Part shown: one piece after another, positions 26,702 to 35,961 of the stretch
How the letters are laid out: each line of letters opens with the position of its first letter
Numbering within the stretch: position 1 is the first letter of the stretch
Origin: Lachnospiraceae bacterium
GTDB lineage: Bacteria > Bacillota > Clostridia > Lachnospirales > Lachnospiraceae
Direction of reading: 5' to 3'
DNA: 64,000 nucleotides
Assembly: GCA_017399685.1 (NCBI GenBank)
Contig: JAFQBM010000021.1
Coordinates: forward strand, 1 to 64,000
The notes under the pieces: model-generated
Told to the model about the DNA's origin: nothing
The model's database searches: none
The model's input: only the letters and a program-made list of their open reading frames with translations
Program-made: the position numbers and the translations under genes

Positions 26702-27784
26702 ATGGATTATACAATAAAAAATAAGAAAAAAGTAGTAATAGGAATGTCTGGGGGTGTTGACTCTTCTGTAGCAGCCTATTTACTAAAGGAACAAGGATAT
26801 GATGTAATCGGTGTCACGATGCAGATTTGGCAGAAGGAAACAGTTGAAAATGATGGTGGATGCTGTGGTTTAAGTGCTGTGGAAGATGCGAGACGAGTAG
26901 CCGGAATGCTGGATATTCCTTTTTATGTCATGAATTTCAGGGATGTATTTAAAGAGCAGGTCATTGATGATTTTATTAGAGAGTATTCTTTGGGAAAAAC
27001 TCCAAATCCATGTATTCGTTGCAATCGTTATGTAAAATGGGAAGCTTTATTAAACCGGAGTCTTGAAATCGGAGCAGATTATATTGCTACCGGACATTAT
27101 GCCAGAGTACGCTCGTTGGAGAATGGGCGTTATGCTATTTGTAAGTCAGCTACAGCCAGTAAAGACCAGACCTATGCACTTTATAATCTGACCCAGGAGC
27201 AGCTGAAACATACATTGATGCCGGTAGGAGAATATGAAAAGGACGAGGTACGAAAGATAGCACAGGATATCGGTCTTTTGGTGGCATCAAAACCAGACAG
27301 TCAGGAAATCTGTTTTGTTCCTGATAACGATTATGCCGGTTACATTGAAAGAGAAAGTGATATCACATTCAAAACTGGCAATTTTGTTGACCGGGAAGGT
27401 AATGTACTGGGGCAGCATAAGGGAATTCACCGATACACCATTGGTCAAAGGAAGGGGTTAAATCTATCCTTTGGGAAACCGGTGTTTGTTTGTGAAATCA
27501 GACCTGAAACCAATGAAGTGGTGTTAGGAGACAGTCAGGATGTTTTTTCAAAAGAACTTGTCTGTCATAATATCAATCACATGGGAATCGCTGATTTTAA
27601 GGACTGTGGAGAAATTACAGCAAAGATAAGATATGGACAACATGAAACCCCATGTCATGTGGAATATATGAACCAGGATACATTGAAATGTATCTTTCAT
27701 GAGCAGGTACGGGCGGTTACTCCCGGACAGGCTGTGGTTTTTTATGATGGTGATGTAGTGTTGGGTGGAGGAATCATAGGATGA
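26702..27784 (+). CDS. mnmA: tRNA-specific 2-thiouridylase
   Basis: The protein has 360 residues. MnmA adds sulfur to U34 of Lys, Glu and Gln tRNAs using ATP and a persulfide from a cysteine desulfurase, here encoded two genes upstream. The PP-loop is [15 protein letters not shown] (residues about 14-28). The nucleophile cysteine is in [12 protein letters not shown], and the persulfide cysteine is in [20 protein letters not shown] and GQRKGL are also conserved. Its TGA overlaps the ATG of the next gene. Confidence 0.95.
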   Translation: MDYTIKNKKKVVIGMSGGVDSSVAAYLLKEQGYDVIGVTMQIWQKETVENDGGCCGLSAVEDARRVAGMLDIPFYVMNFRDVFKEQVIDDFIREYSLGKTPNPCIRCNRYVKWEALLNRSLEIGADYIATGHYARVRSLENGRYAICKSATASKDQTYALYNLTQEQLKHTLMPVGEYEKDEVRKIAQDIGLLVASKPDSQEICFVPDNDYAGYIERESDITFKTGNFVDREGNVLGQHKGIHRYTIGQRKGLNLSFGKPVFVCEIRPETNEVVLGDSQDVFSKELVCHNINHMGIADFKDCGEITAKIRYGQHETPCHVEYMNQDTLKCIFHEQVRAVTPGQAVVFYDGDVVLGGGIIG

Positions 27785-28215
27785 AAATATCGACAAAGGG
27801 AAGATATGCCTTACGTCTGATGCTGGATTTGGCACAAAATGATAAGCAGGATCCCATAAGTATTAAGGATATTGCGGCAAGGCAGCAGATATCAGATAAA
27901 TATCTGGAACAAATTATTTCAATTTTAAATAAGGCAGGGTACGTGAAAAGTATACGAGGACCTCAGGGAGGATATTTCCTGGCGAAAGCACCTGCTCACT
28001 ATACCGTGGGGATGATTTTGAGGCTTACAGAGGGAAGTCTGGCACCGGTTTCCTGTCTGGAGGATAGTGAGAATGGCTGTGAAAGACAAACAGACTGCGT
28101 TACATGGATTCTTTGGGGAAAAATCAATGAGGCAGTAAACAATGTCGTTGACAGTATTACGTTGGCAGATTTATTGGAATGGCAGTCTCAAAGAAGACAA
28201 ACAAATCATGAATAA
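27781..28215 (+). CDS. Rrf2-family transcriptional regulator, IscR-like
   Basis: The protein has 144 residues; the start overlaps the mnmA stop (ATGA). The N-terminal winged HTH reads [18 protein letters not shown], then [32 protein letters not shown]. Three cysteines in [19 protein letters not shown] (residues about 91-108) match the spacing of IscR Fe-S ligands. It probably senses cluster status and represses this operon. In many Clostridia the regulator is the first gene; here it comes last, so feedback would act from the promoter-distal end. Confidence 0.88.
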   Translation: MKISTKGRYALRLMLDLAQNDKQDPISIKDIAARQQISDKYLEQIISILNKAGYVKSIRGPQGGYFLAKAPAHYTVGMILRLTEGSLAPVSCLEDSENGCERQTDCVTWILWGKINEAVNNVVDSITLADLLEWQSQRRQTNHE

Positions 28216-28244
28216 ATCTATTAAAAAAGAATATTAGAGGATGG

Positions 28245-28820
28245 GTGTATAAAGTGGAAGAAAAAGAGAAAAAACAAACAATAGATTATAAGGCATTGGA
28301 GGAAAATATCTGTGATACCATAAAAGAGTGGCAGATGAAAATTGGTTACCGCAGAGAAAAAATGCAGTTATACTATAAGGATAGTTCTCTTTGTTCTTTA
28401 TTAAATATAGACTTGTCTTTGACGGGAGCGGCACTCTTAAATGCACTGGCTGGATTTCCCCAGTATAGTGCAAGTCGTTTAGGAGAGTGTCGTTTTTCTT
28501 ACCAGGGCAGTCGATTTTGTATTGAGGTACCGGAACAAGGAACTTTGTTTGTGAAAGAAAATAAACCTGACTCTGCATTTTTAAAAGAGTTTATTGATAT
28601 TGTCAGAAAGAAGGGGGTTACACCGGAGGAAATAAAGAGAGTTTTTTCTTCTTACTCTGATGATTTTGTCTTTGAAGATAGAAGGGAAGACGATTTGGGC
28701 TATGTATTTTTCTTTAAAGAAGATACCATTGATAAATATGTGTATTGTATTGAATGGGATGAATTTGGAACTACTTATCACCGTTTTACCAAGAAAGACT
28801 ATGAAAATCTAGTTGCGTAG
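28245..28820 (+). CDS. DUF3877-family protein
   Basis: The protein is about 190 residues. GTG at 28245 or GTG at 28254 could start it; AGAGGA at 28236-28241 better fits the second. ENICDTIKEWQMKIGYRREKMQLYYKDSSL near the N-terminus and LGECRFSYQGSRFCIEVPEQG in the middle match DUF3877, a Lachnospiraceae family of unknown function, as I remember it. It is soluble and acidic with no catalytic motif I can name. It follows the rrf2 gene by 29 bp, so may share the Fe-S transcript. Confidence 0.65.
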   Translation: MYKVEEKEKKQTIDYKALEENICDTIKEWQMKIGYRREKMQLYYKDSSLCSLLNIDLSLTGAALLNALAGFPQYSASRLGECRFSYQGSRFCIEVPEQGTLFVKENKPDSAFLKEFIDIVRKKGVTPEEIKRVFSSYSDDFVFEDRREDDLGYVFFFKEDTIDKYVYCIEWDEFGTTYHRFTKKDYENLVA

Positions 28821-28878
28821 TGAAAGAAGATATAATATAATAATATTATGATGTTGGGGTCAAAAGGTATTTTGCCCC

Positions 28879-29034
28879 ATGATACTTACGAATTGCTACG
28901 CACTTTATGCTCTCGCAATTCTAAAAACATTCGAAATCCGCCCTATTCGGGCTACTTTCTCATGTTTTTGCGGGTCTCAAAGTCATACTTTTCATGCCAG
29001 CATGAAAAGTATGACCTTTTGACCTTGGTATCAT
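28879..29034 (+). repeat. Structured intergenic repeat, copy 2
   Basis: The copy is bounded by ATGATAC (28879-28885) and GTATCAT (29028-29034), a perfect inverted pair. An outer GGTCAAAAGGT (28858-28868) and ACCTTTTGACC (29014-29024) is also perfectly inverted. Stems: GAATTGC/GCAATTC; AAAACAT/ATGTTTT with inner GCCC/GGGC; and GTCATACTTTTCATGC/GCATGAAAAGTATGAC. It shares CGGGTCTCAAAGTCA and TTCTCATGTTT with copy 1 at 15110-15272. The rest of the gene-free stretch 28821-29244 shows nothing else I recognise apart from an AT-rich tract near 28835. Confidence 0.75.
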
Positions 29035-29244
29035 ATTATGAGTGAAAGTTGCATCGCAACGTATGAATTCGTAGTGTTAGTGAGTGGTAAAATTTACTTT
29101 TGGCACTCATATCAATATATATATGTGGATCAGAAATATGGGCGAAAATGTCGGAACGGTATGGCATTTCACAGGAATGAGAGAACATTTCTGGATAGCA
29201 GAGATTCACCATAGAATTAAATATTGGAAAAGGAACGGGATGGT

Positions 29245-30267
29245 ATGGTAAAAAAAATCATTGCATTAGAAGAGTTTAAGGCTGGTATGATTAGTGATGA
29301 GGATATTTATTCCAAGAGCGGAATGAAGCTGATTTTGGCTGATACAGAATTAGATGATAGAATGATACATCTGCTGAAAGTCAGTGGTGTAGAAAAGATA
29401 CATGTGAAATATTATGAACAGTTTCCAGAGGATAGGGTTACATTTTTACATATGAGAAGAGATTTTCAAGAGGTATTGGAAAAATTCTCAATGTTCCATG
29501 TTTCCATTGATATTAAAAAATTCTTAAGACGGTGTGATGAACTATTTTTATCAGAGGAAAAGAATTATGTTATTTTTGAATCCTTAAAGCAGTTAAAAGA
29601 GAATTCTTATGTAAATTATATACATTCTATTGGTGTTTCCATACTTAGCTATTTTATGGGTGTATGGTGTAACATGGATCAGTACAAGATAGATTTATTA
29701 GGTGCCTGCGGTTTCGTCCATGATATTGGAAAGTGTGAAATTGCTCCGGAATTGTTGAATAAGGCAGAAGCCATTACATCTACAGAGCGATCTATGTTAC
29801 AAAGACATACAGTAATCGGTCGTCGATTTATGTCAAAACTTCATGTGCCTAAGGAAGCGGAAGTAGTAGTGATGGAACATCACGAAAGAGGAGATGGTTC
29901 TGGTTATCCTATGGGATTTACACTTCCTCAAATCAGTGATTTTGCGCGGATTGTGGGAATCGTAGATGTTTATGAGGCGATGGTTTCTGACCGTCCTTAT
30001 CGTGGGGAATTTTGCCCCTTTGAGGTAGTGCGGTTTATGGAGTCAGAAGGTGAACATAAATTTGATTCTACCTATTTAAGTATCTTTTTATCGAAGTTAT
30101 TAGAAGCATACATTCATGCTAAAGTTCGTTTGAGTGATGGCAGTGAAGGCGAAATTATGGTGGTAAATAAAAGTTATCTATCCAAGCCGATTGTTAAGAT
30201 TAATGGCAGAAATGTAGATTTGTCGCTTAAGAAGGATATTGAGGTTGTAAAAATTATATCAGTATAA
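29245..30267 (+). CDS. HD-GYP domain phosphodiesterase
   Basis: The protein has 340 residues from the ATG at 29245. The C-terminal HD-GYP domain is complete: VHDIGKCEIAPELLNKA (HD metal pair), RHTVIGRRFM, MEHHERGDGSGYPMG (the GYP motif), and IVGIVDVYEAMVSDRPYR. Such domains hydrolyse cyclic di-GMP to GMP. The ~130-residue N-terminal part has no recognisable sensor or membrane segment. The last ~60 residues are a small beta domain (AKVRLSDGSEGEIMVVNK), seen in other HD-GYP proteins of Clostridia. It is monocistronic, ending at the terminator at 30361-30390. Confidence 0.88.
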   Translation: MVKKIIALEEFKAGMISDEDIYSKSGMKLILADTELDDRMIHLLKVSGVEKIHVKYYEQFPEDRVTFLHMRRDFQEVLEKFSMFHVSIDIKKFLRRCDELFLSEEKNYVIFESLKQLKENSYVNYIHSIGVSILSYFMGVWCNMDQYKIDLLGACGFVHDIGKCEIAPELLNKAEAITSTERSMLQRHTVIGRRFMSKLHVPKEAEVVVMEHHERGDGSGYPMGFTLPQISDFARIVGIVDVYEAMVSDRPYRGEFCPFEVVRFMESEGEHKFDSTYLSIFLSKLLEAYIHAKVRLSDGSEGEIMVVNKSYLSKPIVKINGRNVDLSLKKDIEVVKIISV

Positions 30268-30360
30268 ATGGTACAGATAAAAGACAGTAAAAGAAACATG
30301 GTGTGGAGACAGAAAAGTTTCCTGTCAGAATGTCTGTATAGAATAAAAGAATAGGGGTAG

Positions 30361-30390
30361 AATAAAGGAGGAAAACAGTCCTCCTTTATT
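30361..30390. terminator. Strong terminator between HD-GYP gene and cysK
   Basis: AATAAAGGAGGA (30361-30372) and TCCTCCTTTATT (30379-30390) form a perfect 12-bp stem with a 6-nt loop, followed by CTTT. It buries a Shine-Dalgarno-like AGGAGG, but no start codon follows within range, so it is a terminator. Confidence 0.8.
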
Positions 30391-30464
30391 CTTTACTATG
30401 AAACTTATAGGAAGGAATCTTTGGGAGAGGTGTCTGGGGACACTTGTAAAAGGAGGAAATGCAA

Positions 30465-31397
30465 ATGAAAAAGATAGCAAAAAGTTTAACGGAGTTAATT
30501 GGAAATACTCCGCTACTAGAGCTTACCAATTATGAAGCAAATCATAACTTAGAGGTGAAGATGATTGCCAAGCTGGAATATTTTAATCCACTAGGAAGTG
30601 CTAAGGACAGAGTTGCTTATGCTATGATTGAGGAAGGGATAAAAAAGGGTGAAATGAATCAGGATACAGTAATCATTGAACCTACCAGTGGAAATACAGG
30701 AATTGGACTGGCATTTGTAGCGGCTGCAAAGGGCTTGCATTTGATTCTTACCATGCCGGATACTATGAGTATGGAGCGAAGAAGAATAGTTGCTGCATTG
30801 GGAGCGGAGGTAGTTCTGACACCGGGAAAAGAAGGTATGCAGGGAGCAATTAAAAAGGCACAGGAGTTAAAAGAGGAATATGGAAATGCTGTGATTCCAC
30901 AGCAGTTTGAAAATGAAGCGAATCCGGCAGCACATAGGGAAACTACGGCACAGGAAATCTGGAGAGATACAGAAGGTAAGATAGATATTTTTGTAGCAAC
31001 TGCCGGAACAGGAGGAACCATAAGCGGAACAGGGACCGCATTAAAGGAAAAAAATCCTGATATTAAGATTGTAGCAGTGGAACCAGCGGGTTCTCCGGTA
31101 CTTTCCGGTGGTAAGGCAGGTTCACACAAGATTCAGGGGATTGGTGCAGGTTTTATTCCCAAGGTCATGGATTTAAGTGTGGTGGATGAAATCATCAAGG
31201 TAGACGATGAAGCAGCCATGGAAGCTGCAAGAGAGATTGCCAAAACGGATGGAGTGCTTGTGGGAATTTCTTCCGGGGCGGCATTGTATGCAGCAACACA
31301 ACTGGCGAAAAGACCAGAAAATAAAGGGAAACATATCGTCGTATTATTACCGGATAGCGGAGAGCGGTATCTTTCTACAGAATTGTTTGAGGTGTAA
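30465..31397 (+). CDS. cysK: Cysteine synthase A (O-acetylserine sulfhydrylase)
   Basis: The protein has 310 residues from the ATG at 30465, eight bases after AGGAGG (the ATG at 30459 is too close). It makes cysteine from O-acetylserine and sulfide with PLP. The PLP lysine is in NPLGSAKDRVAYAM (residue about 43). The substrate loop TSGNTGIGLAFVAAAKG and phosphate loop GTGGTISGTG are intact. The trxB-like gene starts 4 bp after the stop, linking cysteine synthesis to thiol redox control. Confidence 0.93.
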   Translation: MKKIAKSLTELIGNTPLLELTNYEANHNLEVKMIAKLEYFNPLGSAKDRVAYAMIEEGIKKGEMNQDTVIIEPTSGNTGIGLAFVAAAKGLHLILTMPDTMSMERRRIVAALGAEVVLTPGKEGMQGAIKKAQELKEEYGNAVIPQQFENEANPAAHRETTAQEIWRDTEGKIDIFVATAGTGGTISGTGTALKEKNPDIKIVAVEPAGSPVLSGGKAGSHKIQGIGAGFIPKVMDLSVVDEIIKVDDEAAMEAAREIAKTDGVLVGISSGAALYAATQLAKRPENKGKHIVVLLPDSGERYLSTELFEV

Positions 31398-31400
31398 TCT

Positions 31401-32306
31401 ATGTTTGATATTTTGATTATTGGTAGTGGTCCGGCAGGTTTGTCAGCGGCAATTTATGCGAAAAGAGCAATGTTTAAGGTTTTGTTGCTTGATAAACAGG
31501 GATTTGGTGGAGGACAGATTATTTCTTCCCATAAGGTAGATAATTATCTGGGATTACCTGGGATGAGTGGATTTGATTTGGCTTTGGCATTTTGTGAACA
31601 TGCCCAAAAGTTAGGAGTTGAGATTGAGTCAGCGGAAGTAGTAGAAATTCAGGACAAGCAGGAATATAAAGAGGTGATTCTTTCAGATGGAAGAATCATA
31701 GAAACGAAAAATGTGTTAATAGCCACAGGAGCAAGACATCGAAAATTAGGTGTTGATGGGGAAGAAACATTTTCTGCCGCAGGAGTTTCTTATTGTGCTA
31801 CTTGCGATGGCAATTTTTATAAGGAGAAAGAAGTGGCAGTGGTAGGCGGAGGAGACACGGCTTTAGGAGATGCTTTGTATTTGTCAAACTTATGTAAAAA
31901 AGTGCATTTGATTCATAGAAGGGATTCTTTCAGAGGGTCTAAAACTGCACAGGAAGAAGTGAGAAAGAAAGAAAATATTATATTACACCTTCCTTGGGAG
32001 GTAAAGGAAATAGCAGGAGAACAAGGGGTGGAGAAAATCTGTATTAGGAATACAGAATCTTCGGAAATAGAAGAAATTCCTGTTTCCGGTGTCTTTATTG
32101 CAGTAGGAATGCAGCCTATAACGGAGTTTGTGAAAGGTTTGGTGGAACTGGATGCAGGTGGATATATTATTGCCGGAGAAGATGGAGTTACCAGTAGGGA
32201 AGGAATATACGCAGCAGGGGATGTAAGAACGAAGGCATTAAGACAGATAGTAACGGCTGTTTCGGATGGGGCGAATGTAATTCATCATATAACAGAATTA
32301 TTTTAG
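31401..32306 (+). CDS. trxB: Thioredoxin reductase-like NAD(P)H flavoprotein
   Basis: The protein has 301 residues. The FAD motif is ILIIGSGPAGLSAAIYA at the N-terminus, the redox-active pair is CATC in YCATCDGNFYK (residues about 132-135), the NAD(P) motif is VVGGGDTALGDALYL, and the second FAD contact is GIYAAGDVRTKALRQIVTAVSDG. It reduces thioredoxin or a related thiol carrier. Both cysteines are present. It is shorter than the usual ~310 but complete. It is probably co-transcribed with cysK. Confidence 0.9.
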   Translation: MFDILIIGSGPAGLSAAIYAKRAMFKVLLLDKQGFGGGQIISSHKVDNYLGLPGMSGFDLALAFCEHAQKLGVEIESAEVVEIQDKQEYKEVILSDGRIIETKNVLIATGARHRKLGVDGEETFSAAGVSYCATCDGNFYKEKEVAVVGGGDTALGDALYLSNLCKKVHLIHRRDSFRGSKTAQEEVRKKENIILHLPWEVKEIAGEQGVEKICIRNTESSEIEEIPVSGVFIAVGMQPITEFVKGLVELDAGGYIIAGEDGVTSREGIYAAGDVRTKALRQIVTAVSDGANVIHHITELF

Positions 32307-32358
32307 AGCTTTCATTACGGAAGAAATAGAAAAAAGCAGAAATGTTAAAGTAGAAGAA

Positions 32359-32399
32359 AAGACCAATTTAATTCCTCATCGGGAATAAATTGGTCTTTC
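32359..32399. terminator. Bidirectional terminator between trxB and a convergent lipoprotein gene
   Basis: AAAGACCAATTTAATTCC pairs with GGAATAAATTGGTCTTT around a short loop, flanked by A and T runs. Confidence 0.8.
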
Positions 32400-32424
32400 G
32401 TAAATTTATGAAAATAAATTTAAA

Positions 32425-33099
32425 TTAGTTTAAAGTGATGCTTGAAAGAACGTCATCCATTTCTTTTGATAATGCATCAAAGTTATCGCTAAGGCAAGTT
32501 AACTGAGCAATGTAAGTGTTTGTTCCGTTTACAAAGATTGCCTGTCTGATGTAAGCTGTAACACCCATTGTTCCATCAGGATCTACCATTTTAGAAGCAT
32601 CAAGAGTGAAAACGATGGAAGTACCACAAGCAGTATCGAAGTTGCTTTGGTCGACAAGAGTAGCACCCATGTCTGCATAAGTCTTGATGAAGGTATCAGC
32701 TGAGCTTTGTAAATCATCAGATGTTAATTCTGTACCAACATCAGTAGCCTGAACGATAAAGTTATCTCCGCTCTCAGCAGAAATCATATAAACTAAAGAA
32801 GAACCTTCGATGCTGCTGCTATCTAATGTCCATGCTTCATTTACGGTAAAAGAAATATCACCTAATGTTGTAGAACCAGCGGAAGCGTTTTCGTCTGAGT
32901 TACTATCTTCAGAAGAAGTATCTTCGGTATCTTCAGTGTCTTCAGTATCATCTTCATCTTCAGAGTCTTTATCCTTGTTGTCTTCTACCTTAGTGTCTTC
33001 TTTGTCTGTCTTCTTGTCATCGCTATCACCACAAGCTGTAAAGCTAAATAGTAATAAAAGAAGGGTTAATAAGTAAGTTAGTTTCATTGTCTTTTTCAT
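32425..33099 (-). CDS. Lipoprotein with acidic low-complexity linker
   Basis: The protein has 224 residues. The signal peptide ends in lipobox FTAC with the lipid-bearing Cys at 23. Residues about 24-75 are a Asp/Glu/Lys/Ser/Thr tract with DTEDTEDTEDT repeats that would hold the domain away from the membrane. The C-terminal ~140 residues (ISFTVNEAWTLDSSSIEGSSLVYMISAES...) are a beta-rich domain of the kind found in PsbP-like or DUF-type lipoproteins; no enzyme motif. The ribosome-binding site AAAGGAGAG lies upstream on the minus strand. The trinucleotide-like linker is prone to slippage. Confidence 0.8.
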   Translation of the reverse strand: MKKTMKLTYLLTLLLLLFSFTACGDSDDKKTDKEDTKVEDNKDKDSEDEDDTEDTEDTEDTSSEDSNSDENASAGSTTLGDISFTVNEAWTLDSSSIEGSSLVYMISAESGDNFIVQATDVGTELTSDDLQSSADTFIKTYADMGATLVDQSNFDTACGTSIVFTLDASKMVDPDGTMGVTAYIRQAIFVNGTNTYIAQLTCLSDNFDALSKEMDDVLSSITLN

Positions 33100-33395
33100 T
33101 TTTTTCTCTCCTTTCGAAACATGAGTCCTATTCTAATACATTTTCTTTTGGATTGCAAGAAAAAATATTTAAAATATGAATTATTATGAATAAAATAAAT
33201 AATTCGCAAGGATTCATGAGATTTTTTGTTCACTTTTTCTTGACTTCCAAACGGATAAAATCGTTGTTTTTTATTTGCAACCAGATAAGAAATGTTATAT
33301 ACTTGTTCATAAAGTGTAGAAGTTGATTCACTGGAAAGAATTATGGATAAGTTTGGATGGAGTATGACTTCATTATTATATAGAAAGGGCAGGAC

Positions 33396-34715
33396 ATGGA
33401 TTTATTTGAATACATGAGAGAACAGAATAAAGAGAAAGAGTCTCCTCTTGCTTCCAGAATGCGTCCGAAAACTTTGGAAGAGGTGGTGGGGCAGTCTCAT
33501 ATTATTGGAAAAGATAAATTACTTTATCGTGCCATTGTGGCAGATAAATTGAGTTCTATTATTTTATATGGTCCGCCGGGAACGGGAAAAACTACGTTAG
33601 CTAAGGTGATTGCCGGGACTACCAGTGCTAATTTTGTACCTTTAAATGCCACTACCTCTGGGAAAAAGGATATGGAAGAAGTGGTAACCGAGGCGAAGAA
33701 GAATTTCGGTGCATATGGAAAAAAGACGATTTTATTTGTAGATGAAATTCATCGGTTTAACAAGGCACAACAGGATTATTTACTGCCTTTTGTAGAGGAT
33801 GGAACAGTGGTGTTAATTGGTGCCACTACGGAAAATCCCTTTTTTGAAGTAAATAAGGCATTGCTCTCCCGTTCAAATATTTTTCGTTTGGAACCTCTTA
33901 CCAAAGAAGATTTAAAGACATTGATTTTAAGGGCAGTTACGGATGTAGAAAAGGGAATGGGAGCATATGGTGCAAAGATTACAGAGGAAGCCTTGGAATT
34001 TCTTGCAGATGCTGCTGGGGGAGATGCAAGAAATGCGTTGAATGCAGTGGAACTGGCAGTTTTAACAACGAAGAAGAATGAAGAAGGAGTCTTGCTTTTA
34101 GACCTTTCTGTTATGGAAGAGTGTATTCAAAGACGGGCATTAAAATATGACAAAGACGGGGACAATCATTATGATACAGTTTCTGCTTTTATTAAAAGTA
34201 TGAGAGGTTCCGACCCGGATGCAGCGGTTTATTATCTGGCAAGGATGTTAGAAGCAGGAGAAAGCATTGAATTCATTGCAAGAAGAATTATGATTTCTGC
34301 CTGTGAAGATGTTGGGCTTGCAGACTCTAATGCCATTAACGTGGCGGTTTCCTGTGCCAATGCAGTGGAACGGATTGGGATGCCGGAGGCACAGATTATA
34401 TTGGCTCATGCGGTGCTTTATATTGCCACTGCACCGAAAAGCAATACTTCATGTATGGCGATAGAACATGCCATGGAAGCAGTAAGGAAGAAGCCTTTAG
34501 GTCAGGTGCCGCCACATTTAAGGGATGCCCATTATTCCGGGTCAAAGGAATTGGGACATACGGGGTATTTATATCCACATATTTATGAAAATCATTATGT
34601 GAAGCAGCAATATCTTCCGGATGCTTTGCTGGGAGAACAATTTTATTTTCCAACCCAGCAGGGAAATGAAAAAGTGATAAAAGAGCGTTTGGAATATTTA
34701 AAAGGTGACGAATAA
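33396..34715 (+). CDS. rarA: Replication-associated recombination protein A, AAA+ ATPase
   Basis: The protein has 439 residues. RarA/MgsA acts at stalled replication forks. Walker A is YGPPGTGKTTLAKVIAG (residues about 59-75), Walker B is TILFVDEIHRFNKAQQD, and the sensor is LIGATTENPFFEVNKALLSRSNIF. The C-terminal oligomerisation domain with SDPDAAVYYLARMLEAGE and RRIMISACEDVGLAD is complete. Its neighbours (DUF6145, coaX, dusB) are spaced by 20-75 bp and probably form one transcript. Confidence 0.93.
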   Translation: MDLFEYMREQNKEKESPLASRMRPKTLEEVVGQSHIIGKDKLLYRAIVADKLSSIILYGPPGTGKTTLAKVIAGTTSANFVPLNATTSGKKDMEEVVTEAKKNFGAYGKKTILFVDEIHRFNKAQQDYLLPFVEDGTVVLIGATTENPFFEVNKALLSRSNIFRLEPLTKEDLKTLILRAVTDVEKGMGAYGAKITEEALEFLADAAGGDARNALNAVELAVLTTKKNEEGVLLLDLSVMEECIQRRALKYDKDGDNHYDTVSAFIKSMRGSDPDAAVYYLARMLEAGESIEFIARRIMISACEDVGLADSNAINVAVSCANAVERIGMPEAQIILAHAVLYIATAPKSNTSCMAIEHAMEAVRKKPLGQVPPHLRDAHYSGSKELGHTGYLYPHIYENHYVKQQYLPDALLGEQFYFPTQQGNEKVIKERLEYLKGDE

Positions 34716-34766
34716 ATCAGAAGAACGAAGGAAGGAGCAATTACCAATAAAGGTAGTGGATTTTTT

Positions 34767-35102
34767 ATGTATCAGGAAAGAGTAACATTATGTGGTGCCA
34801 GTGCATATGAGAAGAAATATTATTTAAATGAGGATTTTGAAGGTTTGCCGGAAACCATAAAGGATGAATTAAAGATAGCATGTGTTTTATATACAGAAGA
34901 CGTTGGGGGAATTCTGACTTTGGAATTTGATGATGACGGAACCTTGGAATTTGTAACCAATGCAGATGAGGAAGATTTATTGTATGATGATATAGGAAGC
35001 ATACTAAAGATAAAGCAGATGAGAGAGGAAAAGAAAGAACTTTGGGAATCTCTGGAGTTATATTACCGGGTGTTTTTCCTTGGTGAAGATTTAGAAGCAT
35101 AA
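34767..35102 (+). CDS. DUF6145-type small acidic protein
   Basis: The protein has 111 residues and is very acidic. MYQERVTLCGASAYEKKYYLNEDF at the start and IPxTIKDELKIACVLYTEDVGGI are features I associate with DUF6145, conserved in Lachnospiraceae and usually beside coaX and dusB as here. The function is unknown; it has no membrane segment. The family number is from memory. Confidence 0.6.
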   Translation: MYQERVTLCGASAYEKKYYLNEDFEGLPETIKDELKIACVLYTEDVGGILTLEFDDDGTLEFVTNADEEDLLYDDIGSILKIKQMREEKKELWESLELYYRVFFLGEDLEA

Positions 35103-35121
35103 AGAAAGGTAGTAAAAATAT

Positions 35122-35886
35122 ATGTTATTAGCAATTGATGTAGGAAATACAAATATTACGATTGGTGTGTATGATGGAGAAAAATTAGAAGGTATTTTTC
35201 GCCTTATGAGTAAGTCTTCAAAGACTTCTGATGAATATGGTGTGATGATAAAAGGAATGTTAGAGGCGAAGGGATTAGACCCGAAGAAAATAGAAGCTGC
35301 CATTATTGCTTCGGTTGTGCCGAATTTGATGCATTCTTTGGTGAGTGGAATTTATAAGTATTTTAATGTGAAGGTAATCAATGTAGGTCCTGGTATTAAG
35401 ACCGGAATTAAAATTGGTGCGGAAAATCCGAAGGAAGTTGGGGCTGACCGAATCGTGGATGCAGTAGCCGCCTATGAACTTTATGGTGGTCCGGTATTGG
35501 TGATTGATTTTGGAACTGCCACTACTTATGATTTTGTAACAGAAGATGGAACCTTAAGTGCGGCCATTACTTCTCCGGGAATTCGAATTTGTGCCAATGC
35601 CCTTTGGAATGAAGCTGCGAAATTACCTCAAATCGAAATCAAAAAGCCGAAATCCATACTGGCAAAGGAAACCATATCCAGTATGCAGGCTGGTCTGGTG
35701 TATGGTTACATTGGACAGACAGAATATATCATTGAAAAAGTAAAGGAAGAGACTAAAATACCGGACTTAAAAGTAGTAGCTACCGGAGGTCTTGGAAAAA
35801 TTATTTTTGACGAAACCAAGAAAATCGATGTGTATAACAAGGATTTAACATTAGAAGGATTAAGATTGATTTATAATAAACAGTAA
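35122..35886 (+). CDS. coaX: Type III pantothenate kinase
   Basis: The protein has 254 residues. CoaX phosphorylates pantothenate, the first step of coenzyme A synthesis. It has the ASKHA fold with [20 protein letters not shown] at the N-terminus (phosphate loop), [31 protein letters not shown] (catalytic Asp region), and [12 protein letters not shown] at the C-terminal end. AGAAAGG lies before the ATG. The length is normal. Confidence 0.93.
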   Translation: MLLAIDVGNTNITIGVYDGEKLEGIFRLMSKSSKTSDEYGVMIKGMLEAKGLDPKKIEAAIIASVVPNLMHSLVSGIYKYFNVKVINVGPGIKTGIKIGAENPKEVGADRIVDAVAAYELYGGPVLVIDFGTATTYDFVTEDGTLSAAITSPGIRICANALWNEAAKLPQIEIKKPKSILAKETISSMQAGLVYGYIGQTEYIIEKVKEETKIPDLKVVATGGLGKIIFDETKKIDVYNKDLTLEGLRLIYNKQ

Positions 35887-35961
35887 AATGAGATGATTCA
35901 TAGAAGATTCATAGAAAAAAAGAAATAATGTGGGTCATCCAGTAGAAGGGATTTAGAAAGT

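Noticed and set aside
28848-29045. 65-codon open frame in repeat copy 2
   Set aside because: It encodes nothing shared with copy 1 and is fully explained by the structured repeat.
32810-33076. Plus-strand Ser/Val-rich open frame
   Set aside because: It is the antisense of the acidic Asp/Glu linker of the lipoprotein gene.
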